DNA from: ZC4RG35 sp964571765
Lineage (GTDB): Bacteria; Actinomycetota; Acidimicrobiia; Spongiisociales; ZC4RG35
Reading direction: 5' to 3'
Length of the DNA stretch: 64,000 bases
Assembly (NCBI GenBank): GCA_964571765.1
Contig: CAZNDH010000010.1
Coordinates: forward strand, 1 to 64,000
Under the pieces are notes generated by a model, which was given only the letters and a program-made list of their open reading frames with translations, was not told where the DNA came from and did not search any database. The stretch's first letter is position 1. Every line of letters begins with the position of its first letter. Positions 1 to 8,593 of the stretch are shown here, piece after piece. The translations under genes were made by a program, and so were the position numbers.

Positions 1-132
1 TCGCGGGTACCGGTCTTCTTCCCCGGAGATGGCCGCCGCGGAATCTAGCAGCCGAGAATTCGGCGTGTCGCCCGACGCGTGGGTCAGCGCATGACACCGG
101 TACCAGGCAAGCGCCGGCGCCTCAAAGGGCAG
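1..132. other. Non-coding left edge, nothing recognised
   Basis: These bases lie downstream of the livF stop codon. I see no convincing coding frame, RNA gene or clear terminator hairpin followed by a T run. It may belong to the spacer before a gene outside the window. Confidence 0.4.
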
Positions 133-837
133 TCACACCCCGAGCACGGTGCGACGGAGCTCGGGATCGTTCGCCAGCTCCGAGGCCGGGCCTTCTAGGG
201 CGATTCGACCCTCGCCGAGCAGGTAGGCCCGCGATGAGATCTCCAGGGCACGTTGCACGTTCTGCTCGACCAAGACCACGCTGACCCCTTCGGCCCTGAC
301 CGTCTCGATGACATCGAACACCTCATCGACCACCACCGGGGCCAGCCCCAGGGAAGGCTCGTCCATGAGGAGGAGGCGGGGTCGGGCCATCAGAGCCCGG
401 CCGATGGCCACCATCTGCTGCTCCCCACCGGAGAGGCTCCCGGCCAGCTGATCGGTGCGCTCGGCGAGGCGGGGAAACAGGCCCAGAACCCACTCGAGCG
501 ATCGGTCGCGATGCGGTCGCGCATTGTCGTTGAAGGCACCGAGGTCGAGGTTGTCTCCCACCGTCAGGGCGGGGAACAACCGCCTTCCCTCGGGGACGAT
601 GGCCACTCCCGCCCGACAGGTTCGGTGGCCGGGGGTGCTGGTGATGTCGACCCCGTCGAGCACGATCGCCCCTCGTCTCGCCCGGTGGATCCCCATCACC
701 GTGTTGACGAAGGTCGACTTGCCGGCGCCATTGGAACCGACGATGGAGACCACCTCGGCCTCCCCAACCTCCATCGACACCCCCCATAGGGCCTGGGCAT
801 CGCCGTAGAAGACGTCGAGATCAGTGACCTGGAGCAT
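133..837 (-). CDS. livF: Branched-chain-type ABC transporter ATPase, LivF family (system 1)
   Basis: 234-residue ATPase of a LivHMGFK-type importer, acting at the inner face of the membrane with the fused LivM-LivG protein upstream. Visible motifs are Walker A GSNGAGKS (about 34-41), the canonical ABC signature LSGGEQQM, and Walker B LLLMDEPS followed by the H-loop region. Length is that of normal LivF. Its ATG lies inside the upstream gene (17-base overlap), so it is translationally coupled and is the last gene of livK-livH-livMG-livF. The substrate is not shown by the sequence; lying beside pca, lig and box genes, an aromatic acid is as likely as an amino acid (inference). Confidence 0.93.
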   Translation of the reverse strand: MLQVTDLDVFYGDAQALWGVSMEVGEAEVVSIVGSNGAGKSTFVNTVMGIHRARRGAIVLDGVDITSTPGHRTCRAGVAIVPEGRRLFPALTVGDNLDLGAFNDNARPHRDRSLEWVLGLFPRLAERTDQLAGSLSGGEQQMVAIGRALMARPRLLLMDEPSLGLAPVVVDEVFDVIETVRAEGVSVVLVEQNVQRALEISSRAYLLGEGRIALEGPASELANDPELRRTVLGV

Positions 838-2722
838 TGGCCTGCCTTCCCAGATACGCGGTGACCACCTCCGGGTTGCCCATCACCTCGGTAGGCACCC
901 CTTCGGCGAGACGCTTCCCCTGGTCGAGCACCACCATCCGGGTGGAGAGCTGGTTGACCACACGGAGCAGGTGCTCCACCAGGACGATGGAGACGCCGGA
1001 GCGGTGGATGCGACGCACCACGGCGACCGCGTTGTCGATCTCCACCGGGTTGAGACCGGCGAGAGCCTCGTCGAGGAACAGCACCGAGGGCCTGGTGGCC
1101 ATGGCCCGGGCCATTTCCAGCAGCTGCCGTTCGTGGAGATTGATCTCCCCTGGATAGGCATCGGCCAGCCTGACCAGTCCCACCAGCTCGAGGTACTCCT
1201 CGGCGGCGGCCCGGGATACGGTCAGCCCACGTGGCTCGCGACCGAACATGATCGCCACCGCCACGTTGTCCCTCACCGTCAGGGTCGGGAACGGTCGCGG
1301 GATCTGATAGGTGCGGGCGATCCCGTGGTGGGCGATCCTGTGTGGGGGCTGCCCCAGCAGGGAGACCCCCTCCAGCTCGATGGCGCCCGCAGTGGGGCGC
1401 AACGAGCCCGAGATCAGGTTGACCAGGGTGGTCTTGCCCGACCCGTTGGGTCCCACCAACCCGACCAGCTCTCCCTCGGAGATGGTCAGGTCGACTCCAT
1501 CGAGCGCCCTTACCCCGCCGAAGTGCTTGGCGACACCCCTGGCGACCACCAGGGGCCTGCCGACGCCGGGGGGCGCCACCTCTTCGAGCTCGGGGGCCGC
1601 CTCTCCGATGCCGATTCCCGACCGTGCCGTCGGACCGGGCCGGGCCTTGCCCCCGGGTAGGAACCCGGTCACCGCCGCGGCCAGCAGAGCCACTGCCACC
1701 CAACTGATCGGGTCGGCCCATTGGCCATAGATGGCAAGGGCAACGTACACCCCCAAGAGCACCAAGAGAACCGTCACAGGTCGCTGGCGGAATCTCGACA
1801 TCAGCCCATCAGGGGCGACCACCACCAGGAGCACCAGGGCGATACCGAGGATGATCAGACTCCAGCCCTCGAACCCGCCGGCGGCCAATCGGTTCTGCAG
1901 GGTGTGTATGTAGATCGCTCCCACCATCGGGCCGGCCCAGAAGCGGCGCCCACCGAGCACACTCATCACGATCACGAACAGGGGCACCCGGAGGTTGAAG
2001 GTCCCTTCCACACTGATGAAACCGAGGTTGAGAGCGAATACCGCGCCGGAGAGCCCTCCGATCAGGCCGTTGGCGCCGATGGCGATCATCTTGTGTCGGA
2101 AGGTGGGCACCCCCAGCCCTTCGGCGACCGCCTCGTCGTCGTGGATGGCGAAGAGGGCCCAGCCGTATCGAGTCCGCTCCATGACATGGGCGATGGTGAG
2201 GGCTAGCAGCGCCACCGCCGCGGTGAGCACGAAGTAGAAGTGCTGGAAAGGGCTGAGGAAGTCGGGATAGGAAGGCACGGGGATGACGATGCCCTGACCC
2301 CCATCGATGGCGGGGCTGAGCCGGGCGACCGCCGCCAGGATGAAAGGTATCGCCAGGGTGAGCAGGGCGAAGATCTCACCCCGCAGGGAGCGCAGCCTGA
2401 AGGCGACGAACCCCAGGCCTAGGGCGAGGAGTGTCGCCAGTGCACCTCCCAGGACAACCGCCGCCCACCAATCCATGCCCCGCCTGCCGAAGAAGAAGGC
2501 CATGGCGTAGACCCCGATGCCGTAGAAGGCGCCCTGCCCGAAGCTGAAATACCCCCCGTACCCGGAGAGGATGTTCCAGCTGGTGGCCTGGGCAGTCCAG
2601 AACAGGATGCCGGAGAGAAACACCAGGTAGAACACCGAGAACCCGATTACGTTTCGCAGCAGGGGAAGGGCGAAGAGCACCACCGCCAGCCCGGCGAGGA
2701 CCACCCAGCTGCGGTTGCGCAT
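821..2722 (-). CDS. Fused ABC transporter permease-ATPase (LivM-LivG), system 1
   Basis: A 633-residue single protein joins a LivM permease (about residues 1-365, with many membrane segments and the typical SGYGGYFSFGQGAFYG region) to a LivG ATPase (about 385-633). The frame is open across the join, so this is a real fusion. Walker A GPNGSGKT sits near 421-428 and Walker B LFLDEALAGLNP is intact, but the ABC signature expected as LSGGQ reads NLHERQ. Two extra hydrophobic segments lie between the permease core and the ATPase. The ATG overlaps the livH stop (TGATG). In the second Liv system of this window the two functions are separate genes. Confidence 0.9.
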   Translation of the reverse strand: MRNRSWVVLAGLAVVLFALPLLRNVIGFSVFYLVFLSGILFWTAQATSWNILSGYGGYFSFGQGAFYGIGVYAMAFFFGRRGMDWWAAVVLGGALATLLALGLGFVAFRLRSLRGEIFALLTLAIPFILAAVARLSPAIDGGQGIVIPVPSYPDFLSPFQHFYFVLTAAVALLALTIAHVMERTRYGWALFAIHDDEAVAEGLGVPTFRHKMIAIGANGLIGGLSGAVFALNLGFISVEGTFNLRVPLFVIVMSVLGGRRFWAGPMVGAIYIHTLQNRLAAGGFEGWSLIILGIALVLLVVVAPDGLMSRFRQRPVTVLLVLLGVYVALAIYGQWADPISWVAVALLAAAVTGFLPGGKARPGPTARSGIGIGEAAPELEEVAPPGVGRPLVVARGVAKHFGGVRALDGVDLTISEGELVGLVGPNGSGKTTLVNLISGSLRPTAGAIELEGVSLLGQPPHRIAHHGIARTYQIPRPFPTLTVRDNVAVAIMFGREPRGLTVSRAAAEEYLELVGLVRLADAYPGEINLHERQLLEMARAMATRPSVLFLDEALAGLNPVEIDNAVAVVRRIHRSGVSIVLVEHLLRVVNQLSTRMVVLDQGKRLAEGVPTEVMGNPEVVTAYLGRQANAPGH

Positions 2723-3591
2723 CAGTGCCCCGCCTTCCTGGGGAACAGGCCGTCGGGTCGGAAGATCAGGGCCAGGACCACCAGCGAGAACACCACCAGA
2801 GGAGCCACCGACGCCGACCAGGTGAACGACACCACTCCGGACACCGCGCCTACCAGCAGCCCGGCATAGAGGGTTCCGGTGACATTGCCGATACCACCGA
2901 GGATGACGATGGCGAACACCCGCCCGATCCACTCGAAAGGGGCATCCGGTGTCAGGGTCTGGCCCAGGGCGTGAAGCATCCCGGCAACGGCGGCGCTGGA
3001 CGCGGAGACACCGGCGAGCATTATCCCCAATCGCCGATGGTCGATCCCGAACGCCGAGGCGATCTGGCGGTCCTGGCCGAAAGCCTGCAAGGCACGCCCC
3101 GCATACGTCCTCTCCAAGACAAAGTGGGCAACGAGCACCAGGACGACCCCGAATGCGGCAGCGAGCAGTGTCGGCACCGGGAAGCGCAGGGGCCCTACGG
3201 CGAGTGAGAGGGCGAAGTAGGGGTTGACCCCGGGGTCGATCCTCTGGAAGTCGGCGCTCCACACGTTCTGGACCACTTGGACGATGACGATCAGGAACCC
3301 ATAGCTGATGAGGAGCGAGTTGAGCTCGGATACCTGGATCCGCTCGAAGAACAGTTGGACCAGCGCACCGAGCACGAACATCAGTGGGACGGTGACCAGG
3401 AGGGTCTCGATCGGCCCCAACCCGGTGTTGTTGGCCAGCTGGAAGGTCAGGTAGCTGCCCAACAGGACGAACCCGAAGTGGGCCAGGTTGATCACCTTCA
3501 GGAATCCCCATGCCAGGGAGAGCCCGAGGGCGATCAAGGCAAAGAAGCTCCCGGTGAGGGCACCGAACACGATGCTCTGAAGTTGGCTCAA
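2722..3591 (-). CDS. livH: ABC transporter permease, LivH family (system 1)
   Basis: 289-residue membrane protein with about eight hydrophobic segments, typical of LivH, which pairs with LivM to form the translocation channel. The conserved N-terminal stretch ALGLSLAWGFLKVINLAHF is visible. The start chosen is TTG at 3591 because GGTGAGG stands about 5 bases upstream; no ATG is available nearby, and a GTG at the eighth codon is an alternative. It follows livK after 86 bases and overlaps the next gene by 3 bases. Confidence 0.9.
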   Translation of the reverse strand: MSQLQSIVFGALTGSFFALIALGLSLAWGFLKVINLAHFGFVLLGSYLTFQLANNTGLGPIETLLVTVPLMFVLGALVQLFFERIQVSELNSLLISYGFLIVIVQVVQNVWSADFQRIDPGVNPYFALSLAVGPLRFPVPTLLAAAFGVVLVLVAHFVLERTYAGRALQAFGQDRQIASAFGIDHRRLGIMLAGVSASSAAVAGMLHALGQTLTPDAPFEWIGRVFAIVILGGIGNVTGTLYAGLLVGAVSGVVSFTWSASVAPLVVFSLVVLALIFRPDGLFPRKAGH

Positions 3592-3677
3592 TCGGGCCTC
3601 ACCATCGTCGGCTCGTCGAAGGTCGGGCCGCCCGTCTCCGGCACGGGCGGCCCGATCCTATCGCTCGGTCGATTCGC

Positions 3678-4997
3678 TCAGCTCGAAGGTCCTTGCAGCT
3701 GGGCGGCAGCCCCGTCCTCCGGCCAGACCACAACCCAATCCCCATCCTGGACCTGCTTGAGCACCTGGTTGGTGGGCCAGAAGTTGTTGTCGTCCCTGGG
3801 GAAGCTGACCTGGCCGGCGAAGGTGAGGTTGGCTCCATTGGCCAGCAGATAGTCACAGATCTCCCGGTGGTCGAGCGACCCGGCACCCTCGACACCCTGG
3901 ACCAGGATGTCCCAAGCGTTCCACGAAGCCGCCGCCTGGGTCTCGAAGGTGGTGTAGGTGACACCCTGGGCCGCAGCCCGCGCCTCGAACTCGGCGACGA
4001 TCTCCCGGATCTCGGGAGTGGAGGCCTCCAGGATCGGCTGGTTGGGCTCGAACATCGACACCGAGAGCATGCCCTCGGCGGGATCACCCATGGCCAGCAC
4101 CGCTCCCGGCGCCGGGAACAGGGCGAATATCATCGGTGGCGTGTAGCCGAGCTGGCCCATGGCATCGAGCAGCTGGTTGGCCTCGACACCGAGACCGTTC
4201 ACCATCACGAAGTCGGGGTCGGCGTCACGGATCGACACCGCGATCGGCCCCCACTCGGTGTTGCCCGGCGGGTAGGACTCGTTGGCCACCACCTCATATC
4301 CTCGCTCGGGGAAGATGTCGACCGCTCCACGTGAGTCGGCGACATCGGGGACACCATCGGTGATGAAAGCCGTCGATCCGCTGGAGTTGGTGACCAGGGC
4401 CACGGTGCTCACCGCTCCGTCGAGGCTGTCGAGGGCGTCGGCGACCTGGTGGGGGATGAACTCGTTGGGCTCGGGCCCGATCGACCATGCAGGGAACTGG
4501 CACTCATAGGTCAACGCCGGCGCCAGGACCGCGGTGTGGTGGGGCAGCACCACCCCGTGACGCTCGGCGACCGGCTGGGCCTGGAGGATCCATGGTGTGG
4601 CGTAGGGGCCCATGATCAGGTCGACCTCGTCCTGGGTGATGAGCTGCTCGTACAACTCGCCGATACGGGTCGGGTCCGACTCGTCGTCAATCGGCTCGTA
4701 GACAACCGGCCGCCCGAGGAGACCTCCGGAGGCGTTGAGTCTCTCGATGTAGAGCTCGGCGGCGATGCGATGGATGTTTCCGGTCGCCCCAACCGCCCCG
4801 GTCAAGGCCAGGGTGCCACCGACCACGATCGGGTCTCCAGAGGGGGGCTCCGCCGTGGTCCCCGGGGCCGCGGTGGTCCCCGGGGCGGCGGTGGTGCCCG
4901 GGGCGGCAGTGGTGTCAGTCCCTTCGTCGGTGGTGCACGCCACCACCACCAACAGCATGGCGATGATCAGTGAAAGGGTGTTTGCTCGTCTCCTCAC
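3678..4997 (-). CDS. livK: Periplasmic-type substrate-binding lipoprotein, LivK family (system 1)
   Basis: 439-residue type I solute-binding protein that would deliver a small acid to the LivH/LivM channel. It starts with a signal peptide ending in the lipobox VVAC, so it should be a membrane-anchored lipoprotein. A short Thr/Ala/Pro stalk with about three tandem TTAAPG units follows, then the binding fold (VVGGTLALTGAVGATG onward). Start is GTG at 4997, preceded by a GAGGAGGAGGAC ribosome binding site; an upstream extension in the same frame has no such site. A promoter lies about 70 bases upstream. The ligand is unknown; gene context suggests aromatic acids. Confidence 0.9.
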   Translation of the reverse strand: MRRRANTLSLIIAMLLVVVACTTDEGTDTTAAPGTTAAPGTTAAPGTTAEPPSGDPIVVGGTLALTGAVGATGNIHRIAAELYIERLNASGGLLGRPVVYEPIDDESDPTRIGELYEQLITQDEVDLIMGPYATPWILQAQPVAERHGVVLPHHTAVLAPALTYECQFPAWSIGPEPNEFIPHQVADALDSLDGAVSTVALVTNSSGSTAFITDGVPDVADSRGAVDIFPERGYEVVANESYPPGNTEWGPIAVSIRDADPDFVMVNGLGVEANQLLDAMGQLGYTPPMIFALFPAPGAVLAMGDPAEGMLSVSMFEPNQPILEASTPEIREIVAEFEARAAAQGVTYTTFETQAAASWNAWDILVQGVEGAGSLDHREICDYLLANGANLTFAGQVSFPRDDNNFWPTNQVLKQVQDGDWVVVWPEDGAAAQLQGPSS

Positions 4998-5242
4998 GTC
5001 GGTCCTCCTCCTCGTCGGTAGACGGTCAGTCGCTGCGTCCTCTCCCCGGGTGGTACGACGCAGCAACTATACGAATACTGAACGCACCCGACAACCGATA
5101 CTGCACGTTGACCGGCATCGGGTGGGCCCGGAGTGCGACTTGTTCATCGCGACTACACACCACGGTCGCGGCTCTTCTGGAGAGGGTGAGAGACCGGGGA
5201 CTACCCTCCTCGCCGAGAGAAGTCCGAGGAGTGATCGAGACA
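4998..5242. other. Divergent intergenic region between livK and a MetE-like gene
   Basis: 245 bases between two divergent genes. On the minus strand it holds a good promoter for livK. For the plus-strand gene I found no convincing -35/-10 pair. Confidence 0.5.
5066..5094 (-). promoter_or_regulatory. Promoter of livK operon (system 1)
   Basis: On the minus strand, TTGTCG (5094-5089) and TATAGT (5071-5066) are separated by 17 bases, close to the housekeeping sigma consensus. It predicts a transcript start near 5059 and a leader of about 60 bases ending in the livK ribosome binding site. Confidence 0.6.
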
Positions 5243-6352
5243 GTGCCCAGACCACCGTTCCGCGCCGAGCACGTGGGAAGCTTCCTCAGACCCGAGCCCC
5301 TCCTCGCGGCGAGGCACCAGAGAGACGTGGGGGAGATCACCGCGGAACAGCTCAGGGAGGTCGAAGACGAGCACATCCGCCGCGTGGTCCGTCAGCAGGA
5401 GGAAGTGGGACTGCTGGGGATCACCGACGGTGAGTTCCGTCGCCTCTACTTCCACGTCGACTTCCTCGAGCACCTCGACGGGGTCACCGTCACGTATGGG
5501 GACTTCTTCGCCTACTTCAAGAAGGACGACGGCACCGAGGTCGGGTTCCGCCCCCCGACGATGCACGTCGATGCCCGCATCGGCCACAGCCAGGCGATCC
5601 AGGGCCCCGACTTCGACTTCCTCGCCGCCGAGGTCACCGCCACACCCAAGGTGTGCATCCCTGCACCTTCGATGCTCCACTTCCGTGGAGGGCGGGAAGC
5701 GATCAGCACAGAGGTTTACCCCGACCTCGAGGAGTTCTTCGCCGATCTCACCGCGGCCTACCGGGCCGAGGTCGCCGACCTCGCCGCCAGAGGCTGCCGC
5801 TACCTACAGATGGATGACACCAACCTCGCCTACCTCTGTGACCCGGAGATCAGGGAGCGAACCCGGGCCCGGGGAGAGGATCCGGACACCCTGGTCCACC
5901 TCTACTGCCGCCTGGTCAACGAGGCGCTCCGAGACCGCCCCTCTGAAATGGTGACCGCCATCCACCTGTGCAGGGGGAACTTCCGCAGCGCCTGGGTTGC
6001 CCAAGGGGGTTACGAGCCGGTGGCCGAGATCATGTTCAATGACATGGAGGTTGATGCCTTCTTCCTCGAGTATGACGACGAGCGCTCCGGGGACTTCGCC
6101 CCATTGCGTCTGGTACCCAATGAGAAGAAGGTGGTCCTCGGGCTGATGAGCTCGAAGAGGCCCCGGGTCGAAGAAGTCGACGAGATCAGGGCTCGGATCC
6201 ACGATGCCGGCCAATACATCGACCTCGACCAGTGTGCCCTCAGCCATCAGTGCGGGTTCTCTTCGACCGCCCATGGCAACGAACTCTCCGAGGACGACCA
6301 GTGGGTCAAGCTGGCCCGCACCGTTGAAATCGCCGGGCTGGTTTGGGGATGA
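5243..6352 (+). CDS. MetE-like (cobalamin-independent methionine synthase family) methyltransferase, short form
   Basis: About 369 residues, matching only the C-terminal catalytic barrel of MetE (COG0620). Zinc-ligand-type motifs are present: HLCRGN (H241, C243) and SHQCGF (C337), plus the MDD motif in the substrate region. The N-terminal methyl-folate-binding half of full MetE is missing, so the methyl donor is uncertain; short forms in other organisms act with corrinoid proteins or in thiol methyl transfer. Start: GTG at 5243 with AGGAG about 10 bases upstream; GTG at 5231 is possible. Its nearness to ligM and metF suggests a role in methyl-group disposal (inference). Confidence 0.75.
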   Translation: MPRPPFRAEHVGSFLRPEPLLAARHQRDVGEITAEQLREVEDEHIRRVVRQQEEVGLLGITDGEFRRLYFHVDFLEHLDGVTVTYGDFFAYFKKDDGTEVGFRPPTMHVDARIGHSQAIQGPDFDFLAAEVTATPKVCIPAPSMLHFRGGREAISTEVYPDLEEFFADLTAAYRAEVADLAARGCRYLQMDDTNLAYLCDPEIRERTRARGEDPDTLVHLYCRLVNEALRDRPSEMVTAIHLCRGNFRSAWVAQGGYEPVAEIMFNDMEVDAFFLEYDDERSGDFAPLRLVPNEKKVVLGLMSSKRPRVEEVDEIRARIHDAGQYIDLDQCALSHQCGFSSTAHGNELSEDDQWVKLARTVEIAGLVWG

Positions 6353-6370
6353 TCCCGACCCCGCACCCGG

Positions 6371-7354
6371 TCATGCCCGGGCCGGCTGGAGCACCACCGA
6401 CTCGAGCCGCTGGTAGCTGACCTCCATCCCGTCGGTCATGCCGGTGCCGAGCACCATGTCACGCACCTCCTTGTTGGGGTAGGTGACCACCAGCGTGAGC
6501 AGGGTGCCACCCTCGACTTCGGTGAGGGTCATCTCGTTCCTGGAGCTCTCGCCTTCCACTCCGATCATGCGCTCGGTGGTCACCGAGCGGTACGGGGACG
6601 CCGACTCCACCAGCTCGCCCTCGAAGCCGAAGCGGTCGCCGCCGCCCTCCCGCTCCCACTCGTAGCGGTAGGTGTCGCCAACACCAGCGGCCACCTGGCA
6701 TACCGGCATCGTCCAGCCGTCGGGGCCGAGCAGCCAGCGTTGCAGCAGGTCGGGGTCGGTGAAGGCCCGCCACACCTCCTCGACCGAGCCGCGGATGACC
6801 CGGCTGATCCGGATCTGGTTGTCACCGAGGATCTGGGTCTCGGTGGCCAGGTCGTGGGCGAACGAGGCGAGGTCGGCGAGGACCGCGTCGATCTGGCCCA
6901 TCGCCTGCTGGAGGCCCTCCTCCATGCCCGTCTCGAGGAGCGTTTCCAAGTCTTCCAGGGAGGCGAAGTGGGTCACCGTGGTGACCCGGGACCCGTTGTC
7001 GGTGGGTTCGAACTGGAACACCATGCGCATGGTGGGCAGGTCGGAGTTGGGTGAGCCGTCGGGCAGGGTGAAACCGTCACGCACCTCGAAGGATCTCAGC
7101 GGGTCGACGGAGACCCACTCCCAGTAGCCGCCATGAGTGTCGCCCTCGGGCCCGGTCATCGAGTAGAGGGAGCGACCGCCGGGGGCGCCATCGTGCCGGG
7201 TGAACTGAGCGGGGTAGTCGGGCGGTCCCCAGAACCTCTCCAACTGGCGGGGGTCGAGATAGGCGTCCCACAACCGACGGAGTGGCGCCGGGAAGTCGGC
7301 GACTACGGTCATGGTGAGGGTGTCGGGATCCTGGGTCACTGAGGTGACAGGCAT
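6371..7354 (-). CDS. Tandem SRPBCC (AHSA1-type) domain protein
   Basis: 327 residues made of two START-like AHSA1 domains: one at about 10-155 (DFPAPLRRLWDAYLDP, HFASLEDLE) and one at about 165-310 (VIRGSVEEVWRAFTDP, LLGPDGW). Such proteins bind hydrophobic ligands; the actual ligand is unknown. ATG at 7354 has AAAGGA about 7 bases upstream; a longer frame upstream only overlaps arsR. It follows arsR after 4 bases, the common ArsR-SRPBCC pair in which the regulator controls both genes. Two AHSA1 copies in one chain are less usual than one. Confidence 0.88.
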   Translation of the reverse strand: MPVTSVTQDPDTLTMTVVADFPAPLRRLWDAYLDPRQLERFWGPPDYPAQFTRHDGAPGGRSLYSMTGPEGDTHGGYWEWVSVDPLRSFEVRDGFTLPDGSPNSDLPTMRMVFQFEPTDNGSRVTTVTHFASLEDLETLLETGMEEGLQQAMGQIDAVLADLASFAHDLATETQILGDNQIRISRVIRGSVEEVWRAFTDPDLLQRWLLGPDGWTMPVCQVAAGVGDTYRYEWEREGGGDRFGFEGELVESASPYRSVTTERMIGVEGESSRNEMTLTEVEGGTLLTLVVTYPNKEVRDMVLGTGMTDGMEVSYQRLESVVLQPARA

Positions 7355-7358
7355 GGAT

Positions 7359-7721
7359 TCATCCTTTCTGGGGGTCGTCGGCGAGGAGGGCGTCGAGACG
7401 CTCGACACGGCCCCGCCAGATCTGCTCATAACGCTCGAGCAGGTGTTGGGCTCGTCGGATGGTTTCGGGGTTGCCCCGGACATGGCGCTCACGGCCACTG
7501 GGATGCTTGGTCACCAGACCTGCTCCTTCCAGCACGGCGACGTGTTTCTGCACCGCGGCAAAGGACATGTCGTACCGCGCCGCCAACTGTGACACCGATG
7601 CCTCGCCGGCGAGGGTTCGGCGCAGGATGTCGCGGCGGGTGGCATCGGCGAGGGCCCGAAAGATCCGGTCCACCTCATCGTCGGACAGCACCGCTGAACT
7701 GATGTCGCCATCTACAACCAT
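7359..7721 (-). CDS. ArsR-family winged-helix repressor
   Basis: 120-residue ArsR-type regulator: helix-turn-helix at about 30-75 (RRDILRRTLAGEASVSQLA ... AAVQKHVAVLEGAGLV). The classic Cys metal-binding motif of ArsR/SmtB is absent, so it is probably not a metal sensor but belongs to the group paired with SRPBCC genes. The ATG lies inside a 22-base perfect palindrome, which points to autoregulation. Downstream gene is the tandem SRPBCC protein. Confidence 0.9.
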   Translation of the reverse strand: MVVDGDISSAVLSDDEVDRIFRALADATRRDILRRTLAGEASVSQLAARYDMSFAAVQKHVAVLEGAGLVTKHPSGRERHVRGNPETIRRAQHLLERYEQIWRGRVERLDALLADDPQKG

Positions 7722-7732
7722 TTGGTTGTAGA
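7711..7732. promoter_or_regulatory. 22-bp palindromic operator over the arsR start codon
   Basis: TCTACAACCA, two T residues, then TGGTTGTAGA form a perfect inverted repeat overlapping the arsR ATG (7721). The position would let ArsR block its own expression and that of the SRPBCC gene. It is the only long perfect palindrome in the spacer between metF and arsR. Confidence 0.7.
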
Positions 7733-7774
7733 TTAACCCATCGGCGAGTGATGTCAAACTGACAAGTCGGCGTT

Positions 7775-8590
7775 CTATCGGTGGGTGAACTCCCGGTGCC
7801 AGCCCATCGTGGCCTCCACCCGATTGAAGGTGTAGATGTGGAGCCCGACTATCCCCAGCTTGGAGGCGGGCTCGACGAGACCGGTGACCAGGCTGTCGGG
7901 TCGGAAGCCGCCGTGGCGGGCCATCCTGAGGACCACCCTGCGGTTCTTCGACAGGTAGCGGAGCGAGTCGCCCACGCCGATCCTGGCCCCCACCGCAAGC
8001 AATCGGGCCGGCTCGACCACCCCGGGCACGCCGACCTTCACCGGAAGGGTCACCCCCGCCTCCCGGGCCGACTCGATCCAGTCGACGATCGGGTCGACCT
8101 CGAAACACATCTGGGTGACCAGGTAGGTGGCGTGGGCTTGCTTCTCGATCAAGGAACCCATCAGCCGGTCGGCCGGTATCGAGGGATGTCCCTCGGGGTA
8201 CCCGGCTACCCCAACCTCGAGGAAGGGATGACCTGCCTCGGCCATGTCGGCCAGCAGCCCGGGGGCGTCGGTGTACTCCCCATGGGGCTCACCGTCACCA
8301 CCGATGACGAAGACCCTGGACACCCCCCCGTCGTCGAGTCTCTTGATGACGGCCCCCAGGTCCCGGCGGCTCTCGATGAGCCGGGCAGAGAGATGGGGCA
8401 CCGCCCGGTATCCCGCGGCCTCCAACTCCAGGGCGAGCTGGATGGTCGGCTCCATTCCCTTCGAAGGCGATGCGGTCACGGTCACCGCGGTGCCCGGGGC
8501 GAGCCACTTCGCCTGTTCGAGCGCCCCCCGGAGCGGGATCACCTCGAAGTCGGAGGCGGCAAGCAGCGCCGCCGGCTCCGGGAGCCCCAT
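7775..8590 (-). CDS. metF: Methylenetetrahydrofolate reductase family protein (MetF-like), linked to ligM
   Basis: 271 residues with the MetF TIM-barrel pattern: AVTVTASPSKGMEPT near the N-terminus, VFVIGGDGEPHGEY, and TQMCFEVDPIVDWI, where flavin and folate bind. It starts 3 bases after ligM, so the two are co-translated. In Sphingobium sp. SYK-6 metF also follows ligM and re-oxidises the 5-methyl-tetrahydrofolate made by O-demethylation; that role is inferred here rather than methionine synthesis. It ends 53 bases before arsR. Confidence 0.85.
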   Translation of the reverse strand: MGLPEPAALLAASDFEVIPLRGALEQAKWLAPGTAVTVTASPSKGMEPTIQLALELEAAGYRAVPHLSARLIESRRDLGAVIKRLDDGGVSRVFVIGGDGEPHGEYTDAPGLLADMAEAGHPFLEVGVAGYPEGHPSIPADRLMGSLIEKQAHATYLVTQMCFEVDPIVDWIESAREAGVTLPVKVGVPGVVEPARLLAVGARIGVGDSLRYLSKNRRVVLRMARHGGFRPDSLVTGLVEPASKLGIVGLHIYTFNRVEATMGWHREFTHR

Positions 8591-8593
8591 CGA

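Noticed and set aside
2723..3511. N-terminal extension of the LivM-LivG frame across livH
   Set aside because: The extension is unlike any permease, is Arg/Pro-rich, and overlaps livH. The ATG at 2722 with TGATG coupling is the natural start.
4858..4915. Tandem repeat as a CRISPR or satellite
   Set aside because: The repeats encode the TTAAPG stalk of LivK in frame; no spacers are present.
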